From Actinomycetes bacterium (GTDB taxonomy: Bacteria; Actinomycetota; Acidimicrobiia; Acidimicrobiales; GCA-2861595): a DNA stretch of 64,000 nucleotides. Made by a program: the position numbers and the translations under genes. Below are positions 27,986-36,066 of this stretch, one piece after another. The number at the start of each line of letters is the position of its first letter. The stretch's first letter is position 1. The stretch spans positions 62,001 to 126,000 of the forward strand of contig JAHFUS010000002.1 in assembly GCA_023264975.1 (NCBI GenBank). The letters are read 5' to 3'. The notes beneath the pieces were generated by a model. It searched no databases. It had not been told where the DNA came from and saw only the letters and a list, made by a program, of their open reading frames with translations.

Positions 27986-28746
27986 GCGACTTGGTGCTGG
28001 CTGCCTCCAACCCCGGGCTCCTGGTGGCCTTCGCGGCGGGCGTGATCTCGTTCCTCTCGCCGTGCGTCCTGCCGCTGGTGCCCGGCTACCTGTCGATGAT
28101 GTCGGGCGTGGGGACGGCCGAGCTGGCGGTGGCCACCAAGGCCGACACCCGCCGCATGCTGCGCTCGACCCTGCTGTTCGTGGCCGGCTTCACCCTGGTG
28201 TTCGTGGCCCTCGGCGCCGGCGCCAGTGCCATCGGCCAGGTGTTGAACGAGCACCAACGGGGGCTCAACCAGATCGCAGGTGCGGTGGTGATCGTGATGG
28301 GGCTGGCCATGGCCGGCGTGGTGACGCCCCGCCTGTTCCAGCAGGAGCGTCGCGTCGACGTGCACCCGTCGAGGCTGGGCAACTTCGCGGCGCCCGTCAT
28401 GGGCATGGCCTTCGCCTTCGGGTGGACCCCGTGCATCGGCCCGGTGCTCGCGTCGGTGTTGTCACTGGCCGCCACCGAGGCCACCCTCGCAAGCGGCGTC
28501 TCCCTCCTGCTGGCCTATTCCCTGGGCCTCGGTGTGCCCTTCGTGGCCACCGGCGTGGCGTTCGGTCGCCTGGGCGGGGCGCTGGGCTGGGTGAAGCGCC
28601 ACGCCCGCGTGATCAACCTGGTCTCCGGCCTGCTGCTGGCCGCTTTCGGCGTGCTGCTGTTCACCAACCGGTTGTCGCGCATGTCCAGCTTCCTGGTGGA
28701 GCTGATGAGCCACGTCCCCGGCCTCAGAGGTCTCACCGCCATCTGA
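27982..28746 (+). CDS. ccdA: Cytochrome c biogenesis protein CcdA
   Basis: A 254-residue, six-helix membrane protein of the DsbD/CcdA family that carries electrons from cytoplasmic thioredoxin to thioredoxin-like proteins outside the membrane. Both redox Cys segments are present: FLSPCVLPLVPGYLS and GWTPCIGPVL. Its likely partner is the TlpA-like protein at 34934, which reduces apocytochrome c or CcmH. Start GTG 27982 follows AGGGGC by about 8 nt. The ccm operon begins 1.1 kb downstream, after the convergent sortase gene. Confidence 0.92.
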   Translation: MGDLVLAASNPGLLVAFAAGVISFLSPCVLPLVPGYLSMMSGVGTAELAVATKADTRRMLRSTLLFVAGFTLVFVALGAGASAIGQVLNEHQRGLNQIAGAVVIVMGLAMAGVVTPRLFQQERRVDVHPSRLGNFAAPVMGMAFAFGWTPCIGPVLASVLSLAATEATLASGVSLLLAYSLGLGVPFVATGVAFGRLGGALGWVKRHARVINLVSGLLLAAFGVLLFTNRLSRMSSFLVELMSHVPGLRGLTAI

Positions 28747-28759
28747 GACTCTGGTTCGG

Positions 28760-29755
28760 TCAGAAGTTCGACGGCAGCAGGCGGCTGAAGTTCTCGAAGA
28801 ACACGAACAGCACGACACCGAACACGGGCGTGCCGACGAGATAGGCGGGCCACCGCTTCCAGCGCCGCCCTGCCAGCCAGGTGAGCAGCCACACCGCCGC
28901 CGCCGCCAGGCCCCACGTCACCGCCGGCCCGTTGGCCGCGTTGCGGCCGGACAGACTTACGTCCTCGGCGCCTTCGAAGTCAGGCGGCGCCTGCGCCACC
29001 GTCGTCGTCGCCGCCGTGGTGGTGGCGGGGGATCCCGGTGTGGTGACCGGCACAGTGGTGGGCGGCGGCGGCGGCGGCTCGGCCGCTTCGCCCTTCAGCA
29101 CGGCGATCACCACCAGGCGCTGTGCTGCGCTGAAGCGGGGATTGCAGGTGGTGAGGGTGAGTCGGTTGTCCTCGGTCTGCGTGAGGACGGCCGTCTCGTT
29201 CGGGCGCACGATCCGCTTTTCCAGTACCTCGTAGCGGAACTTTCCCTGCCGGGTGGTGACGAGGATCGGGTCGCCGGGATCGAGCTCGTTGAGACGAAAG
29301 AAGGGAGCCCCGTAGGTGGTGCGGTGGCCGGCAATGGCAGCGTTGCCGGGCTGACCCGGCAACGGCGTGGTTGGGTAGTGGCCCGGCCCTCGCTTGAGCA
29401 TGCCCAGGCTCACGCCCTGCACCACCGTCTTCTCCACCCCGATCTTGGGGATCTTGAGGATGGCGATGGCGTCGCCGGCGGGGGAGGGCGGGGGCCCGAG
29501 GCCGAGAGGGGCGCTGGTGGGCACGGTGGTCTCGCCCGGGGCGGTGGGCGTGGGAGCGGTCGTCGTCGTCGTCGTCGTGGTGGTCGACGTGGCGCTCTGG
29601 ACCAGCGACCGGTCGAACTCCTTCGTCAGTTCCCGCTGGGAGCGGGCCTCGGCCAGGCCGGTGCCCCAGAGCTGATAGGCCACGAACAGGAGGATGAGGA
29701 CTCCGGCGGCGATCATCGTCCGCCCCAGGCCTGCAACTCCCCTTCTGATGTCCAC
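28760..29755 (-). CDS. Class E sortase
   Basis: A 331-residue membrane-anchored transpeptidase. An N-terminal helix (about 12-30) is followed by a Thr-rich linker with nine consecutive Thr. The sortase barrel carries catalytic His144 (AGHRTTYG), Cys204 (LTLTTCNPR) and Arg near 213. A Pro/Thr-rich segment and two C-terminal hydrophobic helices follow. Class E sortases of high-GC actinobacteria attach LAxTG-type proteins to the cell wall; no obvious LAxTG substrate is in the window. GTG 29755 lies 6 nt from a TACCGT box. Confidence 0.88.
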   Translation of the reverse strand: MDIRRGVAGLGRTMIAAGVLILLFVAYQLWGTGLAEARSQRELTKEFDRSLVQSATSTTTTTTTTTAPTPTAPGETTVPTSAPLGLGPPPSPAGDAIAILKIPKIGVEKTVVQGVSLGMLKRGPGHYPTTPLPGQPGNAAIAGHRTTYGAPFFRLNELDPGDPILVTTRQGKFRYEVLEKRIVRPNETAVLTQTEDNRLTLTTCNPRFSAAQRLVVIAVLKGEAAEPPPPPPTTVPVTTPGSPATTTAATTTVAQAPPDFEGAEDVSLSGRNAANGPAVTWGLAAAAVWLLTWLAGRRWKRWPAYLVGTPVFGVVLFVFFENFSRLLPSNF

Positions 29756-29893
29756 CCCGTCACGGTACGGGACCGGACAGCGGGCCCGGGCGTCTGGTCC
29801 CCCTCTCCGCTTCGCTCCGACTCGCTCGTCGCCCCGCGCCGCCGGCCCGCTTGGAAGAAACCCGTCAAGGCCCCGTAGCATTGGGCTGCCGCC

Positions 29894-30553
29894 ATGGCCC
29901 CCGTTGTCCGCTTCCGTTCCGCCGTCGCCCTGCTCGGCCGTTTCCCTGCGCTGGCTGGCGTGGACCTCGAAGTCGGTGCGGGCGAGGTCGTGCTGCTCCA
30001 GGGCGCCAATGGCGCGGGCAAGACGACGCTTTTGCGGGCCTGCGCCGGCCTGGTGCAGGTGGTCTCGGGCCAGGCCGAGGTGCTGGGCCACGACCTCCTG
30101 CGCGACCGCCGTACGGTGCGCCGCAGCGTCGGCCTCCTGGGCCACACCGGCACCTTGTACGACGATCTGTCGGTGGAGGACAACGTGCGCTTCGCCGTGC
30201 GGGCGGGCGGCGGCGACGTGGCCGCCGTAAAGCCGGCCATGGCCCGCCTCGGTGTCGACGGTCGCCTGCGCACGATCTCCGTGGCCCGCCTGTCCGCCGG
30301 CCAGCGCCGGCGCGTCGCCATCGCCGCCCTGGCGGCCCGGGCGCCGGCCCTGTGGCTGCTCGACGAGCCCCACGCCGGCCTCGACGCCGAGGGCCGCGAC
30401 CTGCTCGACGGCCTGGTGCGCTCGGCCGTGACAGCCGGCGCCACCGTGCTCCTGGCCTCCCACGAGGCCGAGCGGGCCAGCGCCCTGGCCGGGCGCACCG
30501 CAGTGATCGGCGGCGGCCGGGTGCTGCAGCGGGACGCTGTCCATGTGGCGTGA
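29894..30553 (+). CDS. ccmA: Cytochrome c maturation ABC transporter ATPase CcmA
   Basis: A 219-residue ABC ATPase of the System I heme-handling complex CcmABCD, which releases holo-CcmE. It has a Walker A (GANGAGKTT), Q-loop region GLLGHTG, signature LSAGQRRRVAIA and Walker B LWLLDEPHAGLD. Identity rests on the immediately following ccmB-ccmF. The promoter is probably TAGCAT at 29876-29881, giving a leader of about 6 nt. The gene overlaps ccmB by 11 bp. Confidence 0.9.
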   Translation: MAPVVRFRSAVALLGRFPALAGVDLEVGAGEVVLLQGANGAGKTTLLRACAGLVQVVSGQAEVLGHDLLRDRRTVRRSVGLLGHTGTLYDDLSVEDNVRFAVRAGGGDVAAVKPAMARLGVDGRLRTISVARLSAGQRRRVAIAALAARAPALWLLDEPHAGLDAEGRDLLDGLVRSAVTAGATVLLASHEAERASALAGRTAVIGGGRVLQRDAVHVA

Positions 30554-31211
30554 CGCCATGCTGGTGGCCGGCAAGGACCTTCGCATCGAGGCCCGGTCGC
30601 GTGTCGCCACCAACCAGGTCGCTCCGTTCGCCATTGTGATCCTCGTCCTGTTCGGCTTCGCCCTCGACCCCGACCGGGGCGTGCTGGGGCGAGCGTCGGC
30701 CGGGCTGTTCTGGGTGGCCGTGCTGCTGTCGTCGCTCCTGGCCGTCCAGCGCAGCTTCGCCGTCGAGGCGGGCGACGGGGCGGCCGACGGCCTGCGCCTG
30801 TCCGGCCTCGACCCGGCCGGCGTTTTCCTGGGCAAGGCCGCCGCCGTGGCCGCCCAGCTGGCCCTGCTCCAGGTGGTGCTGGCCATCGGGATCGTGGTTC
30901 TCTACGACGCCGACCTGGGCGGTCCCGTCCTGCTGGTGGCGACCTGCGCGGCTGCCACCGTGGGCCTGGCCGCTGCAGGGACCGTGTACGGGGTGCTGGC
31001 CGCCGGCCTCAAGGTACGTGAGACACTGCTCCCGCTGCTCCTGCTCCCTGTCGTCGCCCCGGTGCTGCTGAGCGCCACCAGGGCGTGGGAGGCGGGCATG
31101 GGCATCTCGGTGGACGACGGCTGGCGCTGGGCCCAGCTCCTGGCCGTGTTCGCTGTCGTGTACGTGACTTTGGGTGTCCTCGCCTTCGGCGCCCTCCTGG
31201 AGGAATCATGA
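30543..31211 (+). CDS. ccmB: Heme exporter/CcmABC membrane subunit CcmB
   Basis: A 222-residue protein with six hydrophobic helices, starting LVAGKDLRIEARSR as CcmB proteins typically do, with the RETLLPLLLLPVVAPVLLSA block that is the most conserved CcmB region. It forms the membrane channel with CcmC. ATG 30543 lies inside ccmA; ATG 30558 is an alternative. Its stop overlaps the ccmC start as ATGA. Confidence 0.9.
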   Translation: MWRDAMLVAGKDLRIEARSRVATNQVAPFAIVILVLFGFALDPDRGVLGRASAGLFWVAVLLSSLLAVQRSFAVEAGDGAADGLRLSGLDPAGVFLGKAAAVAAQLALLQVVLAIGIVVLYDADLGGPVLLVATCAAATVGLAAAGTVYGVLAAGLKVRETLLPLLLLPVVAPVLLSATRAWEAGMGISVDDGWRWAQLLAVFAVVYVTLGVLAFGALLEES

Positions 31212-32080
31212 GTGAGCCCGCAGGGCGAGCGGGGCCCGAGCGGCCCTTCGAGCGCACGACCCTGAGTGAGCCCGCAGGGCGAGCGGGGCCCGAGCGGCCC
31301 TTCGAGCGCACGACGGGGCGCGAGCGCCCCACCCCCGCCACCGCACGCAGCACGGGCGGCCCGGGCACCACCCTGCTCGGCGCCGCCGCGTGGCTTGGCC
31401 TGGCGACCACTGTGGTGCTCGGCTGGCGCCTGCCGCCCACCCGCGAGCAGGGCCCCTACGCCCGCCTCATCGCCATCCACCCGCCTCTGGCGTGGGCCGC
31501 CTACCTGGCTTTCGGAGTCTGTGCCGTCGCCTCCGCCCTGTGGCTGTGGAAGCGGACCCGTGCGCCCAGGTGGGACCGCCTGGCCGTCTCCTCAGCCGAG
31601 ACCGGCGTGGTGTTCTGCGCCCTCACCCTCGTCACCGGGTCCATCTGGGGCCGCCCCACCTGGGGCGTGTGGTGGACCTGGGACGCCCGTCTCACCAGCA
31701 CCGCCCTCCTCCTCGCCCTCTTCCTCGGCTACCTGGCGCTGCGCCGGGTCGCCTACGACCCCGAGGCCCGGGCCCGCCGCTCGGCGGTGGCCGCCCTCAT
31801 CGCAGTGGCCGACGTGCCCATCGTCCACTTCTCGGTGGACTGGTGGCGCACCCTCCACCAGGGCCGCTCGCTGGCCCAGATCTCGCCCCAGTCCGACCTC
31901 GACGGCTCCTATGTGTCGGTGATGCTGCTGGGGTTCTGCGCCATGACCTTGATGTACGCCTGGCTGGTGGTGCACCGGTGCCAGGTGGAGGCGATGGAGG
32001 AGGCCCTGGAGTCCGAGGGGCTCGACGTCGCCCTCGAGGAGCGCCGGGCCGAAGCCGACGTCGCGCGGGCGGGCGTGTGA
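31208..32080 (+). CDS. ccmC: Heme-binding membrane protein CcmC with duplicated N-terminal extension
   Basis: A 290-residue member of the heme-handling protein family, delivering heme to CcmE. It has six helices and the tryptophan-rich WWD motif (TWGVWWTWDARLTS) flanked by conserved His residues (IHPPLAWAAY; VHFSVDWWRTLHQG). The first 36 residues are not part of the family: an 18-residue unit (SEPAGRAGPERPFERTT) occurs twice, encoded by a 54-bp tandem repeat. Start ATG 31208 overlaps the ccmB stop. Confidence 0.92.
   Translation: MSEPAGRAGPERPFERTTLSEPAGRAGPERPFERTTGRERPTPATARSTGGPGTTLLGAAAWLGLATTVVLGWRLPPTREQGPYARLIAIHPPLAWAAYLAFGVCAVASALWLWKRTRAPRWDRLAVSSAETGVVFCALTLVTGSIWGRPTWGVWWTWDARLTSTALLLALFLGYLALRRVAYDPEARARRSAVAALIAVADVPIVHFSVDWWRTLHQGRSLAQISPQSDLDGSYVSVMLLGFCAMTLMYAWLVVHRCQVEAMEEALESEGLDVALEERRAEADVARAGV
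31209..31314 (+). repeat. 54-bp tandem repeat at the 5' end of ccmC
   Basis: Positions 31209-31260 and 31263-31314 are identical over 52 bp with a period of 54 bp, preserving frame. It adds a charged Pro/Arg-rich peptide before the first helix of CcmC. Confidence 0.92.
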
Positions 32081-32147
32081 CCGGCCCGGGCGGACGGTCC
32101 ACGAGCAACTCGGTGACGGGCTGCGTCCCCGGACGATCGGCGGCCGG

Positions 32148-32342
32148 GTGAGCGACGGGTACGTGCTTGCCGGCTACGCCATCACGGTCGGCTCCCTGGG
32201 GCTCTACGCCGCCCGGGTGCTGCGGCGCGGGCGGGTCCTGGCCCGCTCGCTGCCCGGTGACGTGCCGTTGGCCGGCGCCGGCCCGACGAGCGGCGACCGG
32301 CCGGCCGCGTCACCCGACCCCGCCCCGGCCGGCGAGGAGTGA
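32148..32342 (+). CDS. ccmD: CcmD-like small membrane protein
   Basis: A 64-residue protein with one helix (YVLAGYAITVGSLGLYAARVL) followed by an Arg-rich RRGRVLAR and a Pro/Ala tail. Size, topology and position between ccmC and ccmE match CcmD, which stabilises CcmC-CcmE. GTG 32148 is the start and its stop overlaps the ccmE GTG (GTGA). Confidence 0.75.
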   Translation: MSDGYVLAGYAITVGSLGLYAARVLRRGRVLARSLPGDVPLAGAGPTSGDRPAASPDPAPAGEE

Positions 32343-32788
32343 CGACCACCGCGCAGGCCCGGCCCCGCACACAGATGGGCCGGCGCCGCAACCTGGTGGC
32401 GGGCGTGGTGATCGCTGCCGCCCTCGGCTTCTTGCTGTTGCGCGCCGTGGGCGACGCCACCGTGTACTTCAAGACGGCCGACGAGGCGGTGGCCGAGCGG
32501 GACTCGTTGGGCGATCGCCGCTTCCGCATCGAGGGTCTGGTCGTGCCTGGCAGCCTGCGTGACGGCAGCAGCGAGGTCGACTTCACCATCCGGGGCCAGC
32601 AGGGCGCCGTCGTGAACGTGGTCCACAGGGGCGACGTCCCCGAGCTGTTCCAGCCGGACATCCCGGTGGTGATGGAAGGCCGGTTCGTGGGCGAGAACTT
32701 CGAGAGCGACCGCATCCTGGTCAAGCACACCAACGAGTACAAGGCCAAGAACCCGGACCGGGTCGAGGAGTACCCGGGGGGCCCATGA
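32339..32788 (+). CDS. ccmE: Cytochrome c maturation heme chaperone CcmE
   Basis: A 149-residue single-pass protein that binds heme covalently in transit to CcmF. The helix (about 18-35) is followed by the OB-fold domain (RFRIEGLVVPGS, VDFTIRG, VMEGRF) and the heme-attachment motif with His130 and Tyr134 (VKHTNEY). That is the canonical H-x3-Y form, not the Cys variant of some bacteria and archaea. It overlaps ccmD and ccmF by 4 bp each. Confidence 0.93.
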   Translation: MTTTAQARPRTQMGRRRNLVAGVVIAAALGFLLLRAVGDATVYFKTADEAVAERDSLGDRRFRIEGLVVPGSLRDGSSEVDFTIRGQQGAVVNVVHRGDVPELFQPDIPVVMEGRFVGENFESDRILVKHTNEYKAKNPDRVEEYPGGP

Positions 32789-34836
32789 ACGCCCTCGCCG
32801 GCCAGAGCGCCGTCCTCTTCGGGTTCCTCGCCGCCGTGTCCGGCGCTGGCACCACCGTCGCCGGCCTGGTGCGAAAGCGGCCCGCCCTGCTGCGCCGGGG
32901 CCTGGCCCACGTGTGGGTGGTGCTGGGCGCCGCCGTGGTCGCCGTGGTGGTGATGGAGCGGGCCCTCATCACCAACGACTTCTCGCTGGAGTACGTGGCC
33001 GGCAACCACAGCCGGGCCACGCCGCTGCTCTACACGGTGGCCTCCCTGTGGGGCGCCCTCGAAGGCTCGATCCTGCTCTGGTCCCTGATCCTGGCCGGCT
33101 ACCTGGCGCTGATGGCCCGGCGCTTCCGCACCCGCGCCGACGACCCCCTCGTGGGCTGGGCCACTGTCACCGGCCTGGCCGTGGCCGTGTTCTTCTTCGG
33201 CCTCATGCTCGGCCCGGCCAACCCGTTCCGGGAGGTGGTGGGCAAGATCGCGGCCGACGGCGCAGGCCCCAACCCGCTGCTGCAGAACCACCCGCTGATG
33301 GCCTTCCACCCGCCGGTGCTGTACCTCGGATACGTGGGGTTCACCATCCCCTTCGCCTTCGCCATCGCCGCCCTGGCCACCGGGCGCCTGGGCGAGGGCT
33401 GGCTCATCGAGACCCGCCGGTGGACGCTGTTCGCCTGGGCCTTCCTCACCGCCGGGATCATCCTCGGCGCCTGGTGGTCCTACGAGGTGCTGGGTTGGGG
33501 CGGGTACTGGGCGTGGGACCCGGTGGAGAACGCCTCGTTCCTGCCGTGGCTCACCGGCACCGCCTACCTGCACTCGGTGATGGTGCAGGAGCGCCGGGGG
33601 ATGCTGCGCGTCTGGAACCTGTCGCTGCTCATCGCCACCTTCAGCCTCACCATCCTCGGCACCTTCCTCACCCGCTCGGGCGTGCTCGACTCCGTGCACG
33701 CCTTCACCGAGTCGCCCATCGGCCCGGCCATCCTCGGCTTCTTTGCCGTCGTGGTGGCCGCCGGCGTGGGCCTCATCGCCTGGCGGGGCGACCGGCTGCG
33801 CTCGCCCGGCGCCATCGACTCGCCCCTGTCGCGCGAAGGGGCCTTCCTGGCCAACAACCTGCTGTTCGGCGCCTTCGCCTTCGTCGTCCTCCTGGGCACG
33901 GTGTTCCCGCTGCTGGCCGAGGCACTCAACGGCGAGCGCATCACCGTGGGCCGTCCCTACTTCGACCGCATGGTGACGCCCGTCGCGCTCACCCTCCTGT
34001 TCCTCATGGCGGTGGCGCCGGCGCTGCCGTGGCGCAAGGCGTCTGGCGAGCTGCTGCGCACCCGCCTGCAGTGGCCGGCGTGGGCGGCCACGGCAGTGGT
34101 GGTGGCGTGCGTAGCGTCGGGCCTGCGGGGCCTGGGGACCCTGCTCGCCTTCGGGTTGGGAGCCTTCGCGGCAGCAGCCGCCGTTCGCCAGCTGGTGCTG
34201 TCGGCCCGCCGCAACGGCATGCGGGGCCTGCTCGGCCGGGCCAACGGCGGCATGGTGGTGCACATCGGTGTGGTGGTGGTGGCCGTCACCTTCGCCGCCA
34301 GCTCCGCCTATGGCCACCGGGCCGAATTCCGCCTCTCGCCGGGGGAGTCGGCCAGCCTCGCCGGCCACTCGGTGACGTACCTGGGCACACGCACTGTGCA
34401 GTACCCGAGCAAGCGGCGGGTGATCGCCGACGTGAAGGTCGACGACGGCAAGGTCTATCAGCCCTCCCTCAGCCTCTTTCCCAACGCCACCCAGGCCATC
34501 GGTACGCCCTCGGTGCGCACCACGCCGGCCGGCGACGTCTACCTCACCCTGATCGCCGCGCCCCGCACCCCGGAGGCGCCGGCCGTGCTGGCCGTCATCG
34601 TCCAGCCGCTGGTGATGTGGCTGTGGCTGGGCGGCGCGCTCATGGTGATCGGCACCTTCATGGCCGTGGTGCCGGGCCGCCGGCGCCGGCCCACCGAGCC
34701 CGCATCTGCGCCGGCCGGCGAGTACCGCCCCACCGCCCCCACTCCGCCCCGCCCCGACCCCGAGCCGGTGCGGATGCCCGAGCCCGTGCGCGACCCGGTG
34801 GGCGTAGCCCGGCCGGCGGAGGCGTCGGGCACGTGA
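32785..34836 (+). CDS. ccmF: Heme lyase subunit CcmF
   Basis: A 683-residue polytopic membrane protein that ligates heme to apocytochrome c. The WWD-type motif WGGYWAWDPVENASFLPW lies near residue 235, with conserved His residues around it (ENHPLMAFHPP-like segment reading NHPLMAFHPPVLYL, and YLHSVMVQERRG). A periplasmic C-terminal domain precedes the last helix, and the tail is Pro/Arg-rich. ATG 32785 overlaps the ccmE stop. It is followed by a 97-bp gap before the thioredoxin gene. Confidence 0.95.
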   Translation: MNALAGQSAVLFGFLAAVSGAGTTVAGLVRKRPALLRRGLAHVWVVLGAAVVAVVVMERALITNDFSLEYVAGNHSRATPLLYTVASLWGALEGSILLWSLILAGYLALMARRFRTRADDPLVGWATVTGLAVAVFFFGLMLGPANPFREVVGKIAADGAGPNPLLQNHPLMAFHPPVLYLGYVGFTIPFAFAIAALATGRLGEGWLIETRRWTLFAWAFLTAGIILGAWWSYEVLGWGGYWAWDPVENASFLPWLTGTAYLHSVMVQERRGMLRVWNLSLLIATFSLTILGTFLTRSGVLDSVHAFTESPIGPAILGFFAVVVAAGVGLIAWRGDRLRSPGAIDSPLSREGAFLANNLLFGAFAFVVLLGTVFPLLAEALNGERITVGRPYFDRMVTPVALTLLFLMAVAPALPWRKASGELLRTRLQWPAWAATAVVVACVASGLRGLGTLLAFGLGAFAAAAAVRQLVLSARRNGMRGLLGRANGGMVVHIGVVVVAVTFAASSAYGHRAEFRLSPGESASLAGHSVTYLGTRTVQYPSKRRVIADVKVDDGKVYQPSLSLFPNATQAIGTPSVRTTPAGDVYLTLIAAPRTPEAPAVLAVIVQPLVMWLWLGGALMVIGTFMAVVPGRRRRPTEPASAPAGEYRPTAPTPPRPDPEPVRMPEPVRDPVGVARPAEASGT

Positions 34837-34933
34837 CCAGGACCGCTCCTTGCTGGCAGTGCCGGCGTTCTGTGCACGCCTGGCTCCCTCTCAGGTCGTT
34901 TCCCATGCACAGAAGGACGTCAGAGGTGTCTCC

Positions 34934-35518
34934 GTGAGCGCCACCGTCGTTCCCGATGCCCGGGAGGCGCCGCCCGTCGTCTCGCCACAGCCCACGAGCC
35001 ACACCGCCCGGTGGGTAGCCATCGGTGTCGGGGCCGTGGTGCTGGCGCTGATCGTCCTGCTGGCCACCCGGCCGCCGGCCGCCGACGTGGTGGCGCCCAG
35101 CCCCATCGTGGGACAGCCGGCGCCCGAGATCGAGGGCCCGGGGCTCGACGGCGCCACTGTCCGCCTGTCGGACCTCCGGGGCCGGTGGGTCCTCGTGAAC
35201 TTCTTCGCCACCTGGTGCGTGCCGTGCCTCGAGGAGCATCCCGAGCTGGTTAAGTTCTCCGGGCGGCACCCGGCCGACGAGGTGCAGGTGCTCGCCGTCG
35301 TCTACGACGACCAGCCCGCCGACGTGGCCAAATTCTTCGACACGCAGGGCGGCTCCTGGCCCGTCGTCGACGACACCGGGGCCAAGGTCGACTTCGGAGT
35401 GCGCGGCATCCCCGAGTCCTTTCTCGTCGATCCCGAGGGCGTGGTGCGGACGCGCCTGATCGGCGGCGTCACCGCGTCCGGCCTCGACGGCCTGCTGCGC
35501 CAGGCGACGGGTCGATGA
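34934..35518 (+). CDS. TlpA/ResA/CcmG-like membrane-anchored thioredoxin
   Basis: A 194-residue protein with an N-terminal anchor helix (about 28-45) and a thioredoxin domain outside the membrane. Active-site CxxC is WCVPC (Cys95, Cys98) and the cis-Pro loop reads RGIPESFLVDPEG, typical of CcmG/ResA. It keeps apocytochrome heme-binding cysteines reduced, receiving electrons from CcdA. GTG 34934 is picked from an AGAGG Shine-Dalgarno 7 nt upstream. Its stop overlaps the ccmH start. Confidence 0.9.
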   Translation: MSATVVPDAREAPPVVSPQPTSHTARWVAIGVGAVVLALIVLLATRPPAADVVAPSPIVGQPAPEIEGPGLDGATVRLSDLRGRWVLVNFFATWCVPCLEEHPELVKFSGRHPADEVQVLAVVYDDQPADVAKFFDTQGGSWPVVDDTGAKVDFGVRGIPESFLVDPEGVVRTRLIGGVTASGLDGLLRQATGR

Positions 35519-36066
35519 CCGAGCCGACGCCGGGGCCCGAGCCGGCTCCGGTGGCGGAGTCACGCCCCGGAGGGCTCGATGCCGCAACCGGAACGGACGG
35601 CGGCGGGGGATCGCTGCGGCGGTGGCTGCCATTTCTCCTGCTGGTGCCCGTCGTGACGATCGCCCTGTTCGTCGGCGCCGGCGGGGACGACGCCGGTCCG
35701 CCCACTCCTGCCCGGCGGGCGGCGGGCATCGCCGGTGAGGTCCGGTGCCCCACGTGCGAGGGCCTGTCGGCGGCGGAGTCGGAGGCGTCGGCGTCGGTGG
35801 CCATCCGGGCGGAGATCCGCCGGCGGATCGACGAGGGGGAGACGGACGACGAGGTGCGCTCGTTCCTCGTCGGCCGCTACGGGCGCGACATCCTGCTCAC
35901 GCCCGAGGGATCCGGCGTCGCCGGCCTGGTCTGGGCGCTTCCGGTGGCTGGCTTCGTGCTGGGCGCCGGCCTTCTCGTGCTCACCATGCGCCGCCGCCGA
36001 GATCAGCCGCTGCGCACGGCCTCGGCCGAGGACCGCCGCCTCGTGGAACAGGCGATGGGCCGGTGA
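35515..36066 (+). CDS. ccmH: Cytochrome c biogenesis protein CcmH/CycL
   Basis: A 183-residue protein with two helices and the CcmH redox motif VRCPTCEGLS (Cys78, Cys81), then the three-helix segment EIRRRIDEGETDDEVRSFLVGRYG. Part of the apocytochrome-handling module with the TlpA-like thioredoxin and the TPR protein. An N-terminal 33-residue Pro/Gly-rich extension precedes the first helix. ATGA overlap with the preceding gene and GTGA overlap with the next. Confidence 0.92.
   Translation: MTEPTPGPEPAPVAESRPGGLDAATGTDGGGGSLRRWLPFLLLVPVVTIALFVGAGGDDAGPPTPARRAAGIAGEVRCPTCEGLSAAESEASASVAIRAEIRRRIDEGETDDEVRSFLVGRYGRDILLTPEGSGVAGLVWALPVAGFVLGAGLLVLTMRRRRDQPLRTASAEDRRLVEQAMGR

Noticed and set aside
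31209-31314. CRISPR-like repeat
   Set aside because: Only two adjacent in-frame copies without spacers; it is a coding tandem duplication.
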